Part shown: positions 6,805-8,499 of the stretch, piece after piece
Layout of the letters: each line of letters opens with the position of its first letter
How positions within the stretch are numbered: the first letter of the stretch is position 1
Source of the DNA: Betaproteobacteria bacterium
GTDB lineage: Bacteria; Pseudomonadota; Gammaproteobacteria; Burkholderiales; Burkholderiaceae_C
DNA length: 8,499 nucleotides
Reading direction: 5' to 3'
NCBI GenBank assembly: GCA_009927195.1
Contig: RFNL01000293.1
Span: forward strand, 1-8,499
The notes under the pieces: generated by a model
Told to the model about the DNA's origin: nothing
Database searches by the model: none
What the model saw: the letters and a program-made list of their open reading frames with translations, nothing else
Made by a program: the position numbers and the translations under genes

Positions 6805-7763
6805 TGGCCACCGAGGGAGAAGAAAAGCCCGAAGGAGAGGCCGCACCGGCAGAGTCGGCCGCTCCGGTCATCGTCATCAAAAAGGTGATGGACGATGGCC
6901 ATGGCGGGGCCCATGGTGGTGCTTGGAAAATCGCGTTGGCCGACATGATGACGGCCATGATGGCCTTCTTTTTGTTGATGTGGTTGTTGGGCGCGTCCAC
7001 CGACGATCAGCGCAAAAGCATTGCAGATTATTTCAAGCCGACCTCCCAAAGCTTGATTGCCATCGGTCAACTGGCCGGCTCAAATGGCATCTTGGGTGGC
7101 CGCTCCATCATCGACCCTGACGGATTTCCTTTCTCGGCCAAGCAAACCGCATTGCTCGAACGGCTCACACCGCGATCGGAGGGTGGTCCCAACCCAGACA
7201 CCGAACCTGGCCCTGAAAACGAAAATGAAAATGCTGACCCCGACAAACTCACTCCAGAGCAAAAGAAAAAAATAGCCGCAGAGGCTGATCAGGCCAATTT
7301 CGATAAGCTTGAAAAAGAACTCATGCAAAAGTTGTCCGAAAACAAACGACTTGAAAACCTCAAAGAGCAGGTGTCCATCACCCGTGAAAAAGATGGATTG
7401 CGCATTGAAATCATTGACAAGGCCGACTTTGCCATGTTCCCCAGTGGTCAAGTGACGATGCAGGGCAAAGCCCAGGCGTTGATCAACGAGGTGGCCGCCT
7501 CGTTGGCCGATATGCCCAATAAGATTGCCATTCGAGGCCACACCGACGCGGTGCCGTTTCAAAATCCGGAAGGGCGCAACAATTGGTCTTTGTCGGCTGA
7601 TCGGGCAGAGGCCACGCGCAAAATGCTGGAAAAAAATGGCATCAAAGAGAGCCGGTTTGCCAAGATTGAAGGTGTTGCAGACACCGATCCCTTCAATCCC
7701 AAAGACCCCCGCGATCCGCGCAACCGGCGCATGAGCATCACGGTGCAGTACCAAGACCCTTGA
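6804..7763 (+). CDS. motB: Flagellar motor stator protein MotB
   Basis: MotB anchors the stator to peptidoglycan and carries the proton-binding aspartate. The 319-residue product is slightly longer than the 308 of E. coli. Residues 1-20 are an acidic, alanine-rich extension absent from E. coli MotB. The conserved HGGAWKIALADMMTAMMAFF runs 37-56 and leads the single membrane helix (about 43-63), with Asp47 matching the essential Asp32. Residues 124-158 are an unusual hydrophilic stretch rich in Pro, Asn, Glu and Asp, then a charged helical linker (about 160-195). The OmpA-like peptidoglycan domain follows: GHTDAVPF at 245-252, NNWSLSADRA at 259-268 and the closing NRRMSI at 307-312. The start ATG 6804 overlaps the motA stop as TAATG, so the two are coupled. 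Its stop lies 31 bases from the end of the convergent regulator gene. Confidence 0.96.
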   Translation: MATEGEEKPEGEAAPAESAAPVIVIKKVMDDGHGGAHGGAWKIALADMMTAMMAFFLLMWLLGASTDDQRKSIADYFKPTSQSLIAIGQLAGSNGILGGRSIIDPDGFPFSAKQTALLERLTPRSEGGPNPDTEPGPENENENADPDKLTPEQKKKIAAEADQANFDKLEKELMQKLSENKRLENLKEQVSITREKDGLRIEIIDKADFAMFPSGQVTMQGKAQALINEVAASLADMPNKIAIRGHTDAVPFQNPEGRNNWSLSADRAEATRKMLEKNGIKESRFAKIEGVADTDPFNPKDPRDPRNRRMSITVQYQDP

Positions 7764-7794
7764 CCTGGCTGCATTGCCACGAAAAAGCGGGCTT

Positions 7795-8499
7795 TCAGCC
7801 GTATTTCAGTTCGTACTTGTTGATCTTCTCGATCAAAGTGGTGCGTTGCAAGTTCAGTAACTTGGCGGTGCGCGATACATTGCCCTGGCTGCGCTGCAAG
7901 GCCTGCTCGATCATGCTGCGCTCAATATCGGCCAATCGTTCTTTCAGCGAGATGCCGTCGGGAGGCAACTGAGGAAGACCTTGCGCCAGCATGATGATGT
8001 TTTCTACTTCGCGGTCTTCCAGCGTGGGCTGTTCGTCCATCTCCAGCAAACCCTCGGGCAAGCCAAATGCATCGGTGGCCGGTGCAGACAAACTTTCCTT
8101 GGTTGCAGTGCAAGGCATGGGCGACAAGCTGGCGCGCAAAGCATGCAGTCCCTTGGGCAGCAGGGTGGCGGGTATGGTGCGCAAGTCCAACTCTTTGCCA
8201 GCATACAAGGTGCTGAAGCGATCCACCAAGTTGGACAACTCACGCACATTGCCCGGCCAGGCATAGTTTTGCAAGGCCTCCAAGAAATCCATGCGAAAAC
8301 GCACAGGATTGGCGCCACGCACCGCAAATCTTTTGGCAAAGTGTTGCAACAACAAGGGCACATCGCTGGCCCGTTCGCGCAAAGATGGGGTGACCAGGGG
8401 AATCACATTCAACCGATAGTACAAATCTTCGCGGAAACGACCGGCAGAGATTTCTGCCTCCAAGTCCCGATGTGTGGCGGCAATGACACGCACATCGAT
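7795..8499 (-). CDS. fleQ: FleQ/FlrA-type sigma-54 activator (5' end outside window)
   Basis: This is the C-terminal 234 residues of an enhancer-binding protein that drives sigma-54 RNA polymerase; FleQ/FlrA is the master activator of polar flagellar genes. The frame is open to the right edge, so its receiver-like domain, Walker A and GAFTGA loop are not visible. Seen are the second half of the AAA+ domain (IDVRVIAATHRDLE at the edge, then GRFREDLYYRLNVIPL, SLRERASDVPLLL and NYAWPGNVRELSNLVDRF), a linker of about 90 residues, and a Fis-type helix-turn-helix (GNVSRTAKLLNLQRTTLIEK). The segment LPPDGISLKERLADIE before the helix-turn-helix and the recognition helix RTTLIEKINKYEL match FleQ/FlrA better than FleR/FlrC or NtrC. 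It is convergent with motB. Calling it FleQ is inference from these motifs and the flagellar setting; another sigma-54 regulator with this type of helix-turn-helix is the alternative. Confidence 0.8.
   Translation of the reverse strand: MDVRVIAATHRDLEAEISAGRFREDLYYRLNVIPLVTPSLRERASDVPLLLQHFAKRFAVRGANPVRFRMDFLEALQNYAWPGNVRELSNLVDRFSTLYAGKELDLRTIPATLLPKGLHALRASLSPMPCTATKESLSAPATDAFGLPEGLLEMDEQPTLEDREVENIIMLAQGLPQLPPDGISLKERLADIERSMIEQALQRSQGNVSRTAKLLNLQRTTLIEKINKYELKYG

Noticed and set aside
7080..7754. 224-residue minus-strand open frame within motB
   Set aside because: It is fully antisense to motB; the His/Phe/Gly-rich translation has no recognisable family.
7773..7797. Possible bidirectional terminator (AAAGC-GG-GCTTT) between motB and the regulator
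   Set aside because: The stem is only 4-5 bp with an unworkably small loop. A T-run exists only on the minus strand and is short. No confident terminator is visible in this 31-base gap.

Overview
The window is a dense flagellar gene block from a bacterium with polar-type flagellar control. It is most likely a betaproteobacterium of the order Burkholderiales, possibly a freshwater Comamonadaceae-like organism. That placement is inferred from the moderately GC-rich sequence with heavy use of TTG leucine codons, the proton-type MotA/MotB and the flhA-flhF-flhG-fliA order. It cannot be fixed to a genus by eye.

Layout. The plus strand begins inside flhA (export gate), whose first part lies outside the window. 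It continues with flhF (SRP-type GTPase for flagellar placement), flhG (MinD-like ATPase for flagellar number), fliA (sigma-28) and an unrecognised 250-residue membrane-anchored protein. From flhF on these genes overlap by 4 to 14 bases, so they look like one translationally coupled operon. After an 89-base gap that holds a candidate sigma-28 promoter comes fliS (flagellin chaperone). A 120-base gap with an 8-bp hairpin follows, then motA and motB, joined by a TAATG overlap. The minus strand enters from the right edge with the 3' part of a FleQ/FlrA-type sigma-54 activator, convergent with motB.

How they work together. FlhF and FlhG set where and how many flagella form. In Pseudomonas the FlhG homologue FleN also restrains FleQ, and a FleQ-type gene lies here too. 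FlhA exports the substrates, FliA switches on late genes, FliS guards flagellin and MotAB powers rotation. The candidate sigma-28 promoter before fliS would make fliS-motA-motB a FliA-dependent late unit.

Most worth a second look: the unknown protein coupled to fliA; the co-occurring departures from consensus in FlhF (nucleotide-binding motifs), FlhG (no N-terminal FlhF-activating motif) and FliA (the segment after region 2.4); and the candidate sigma-28 site. I saw no mobile elements, RNA genes or CRISPR arrays.
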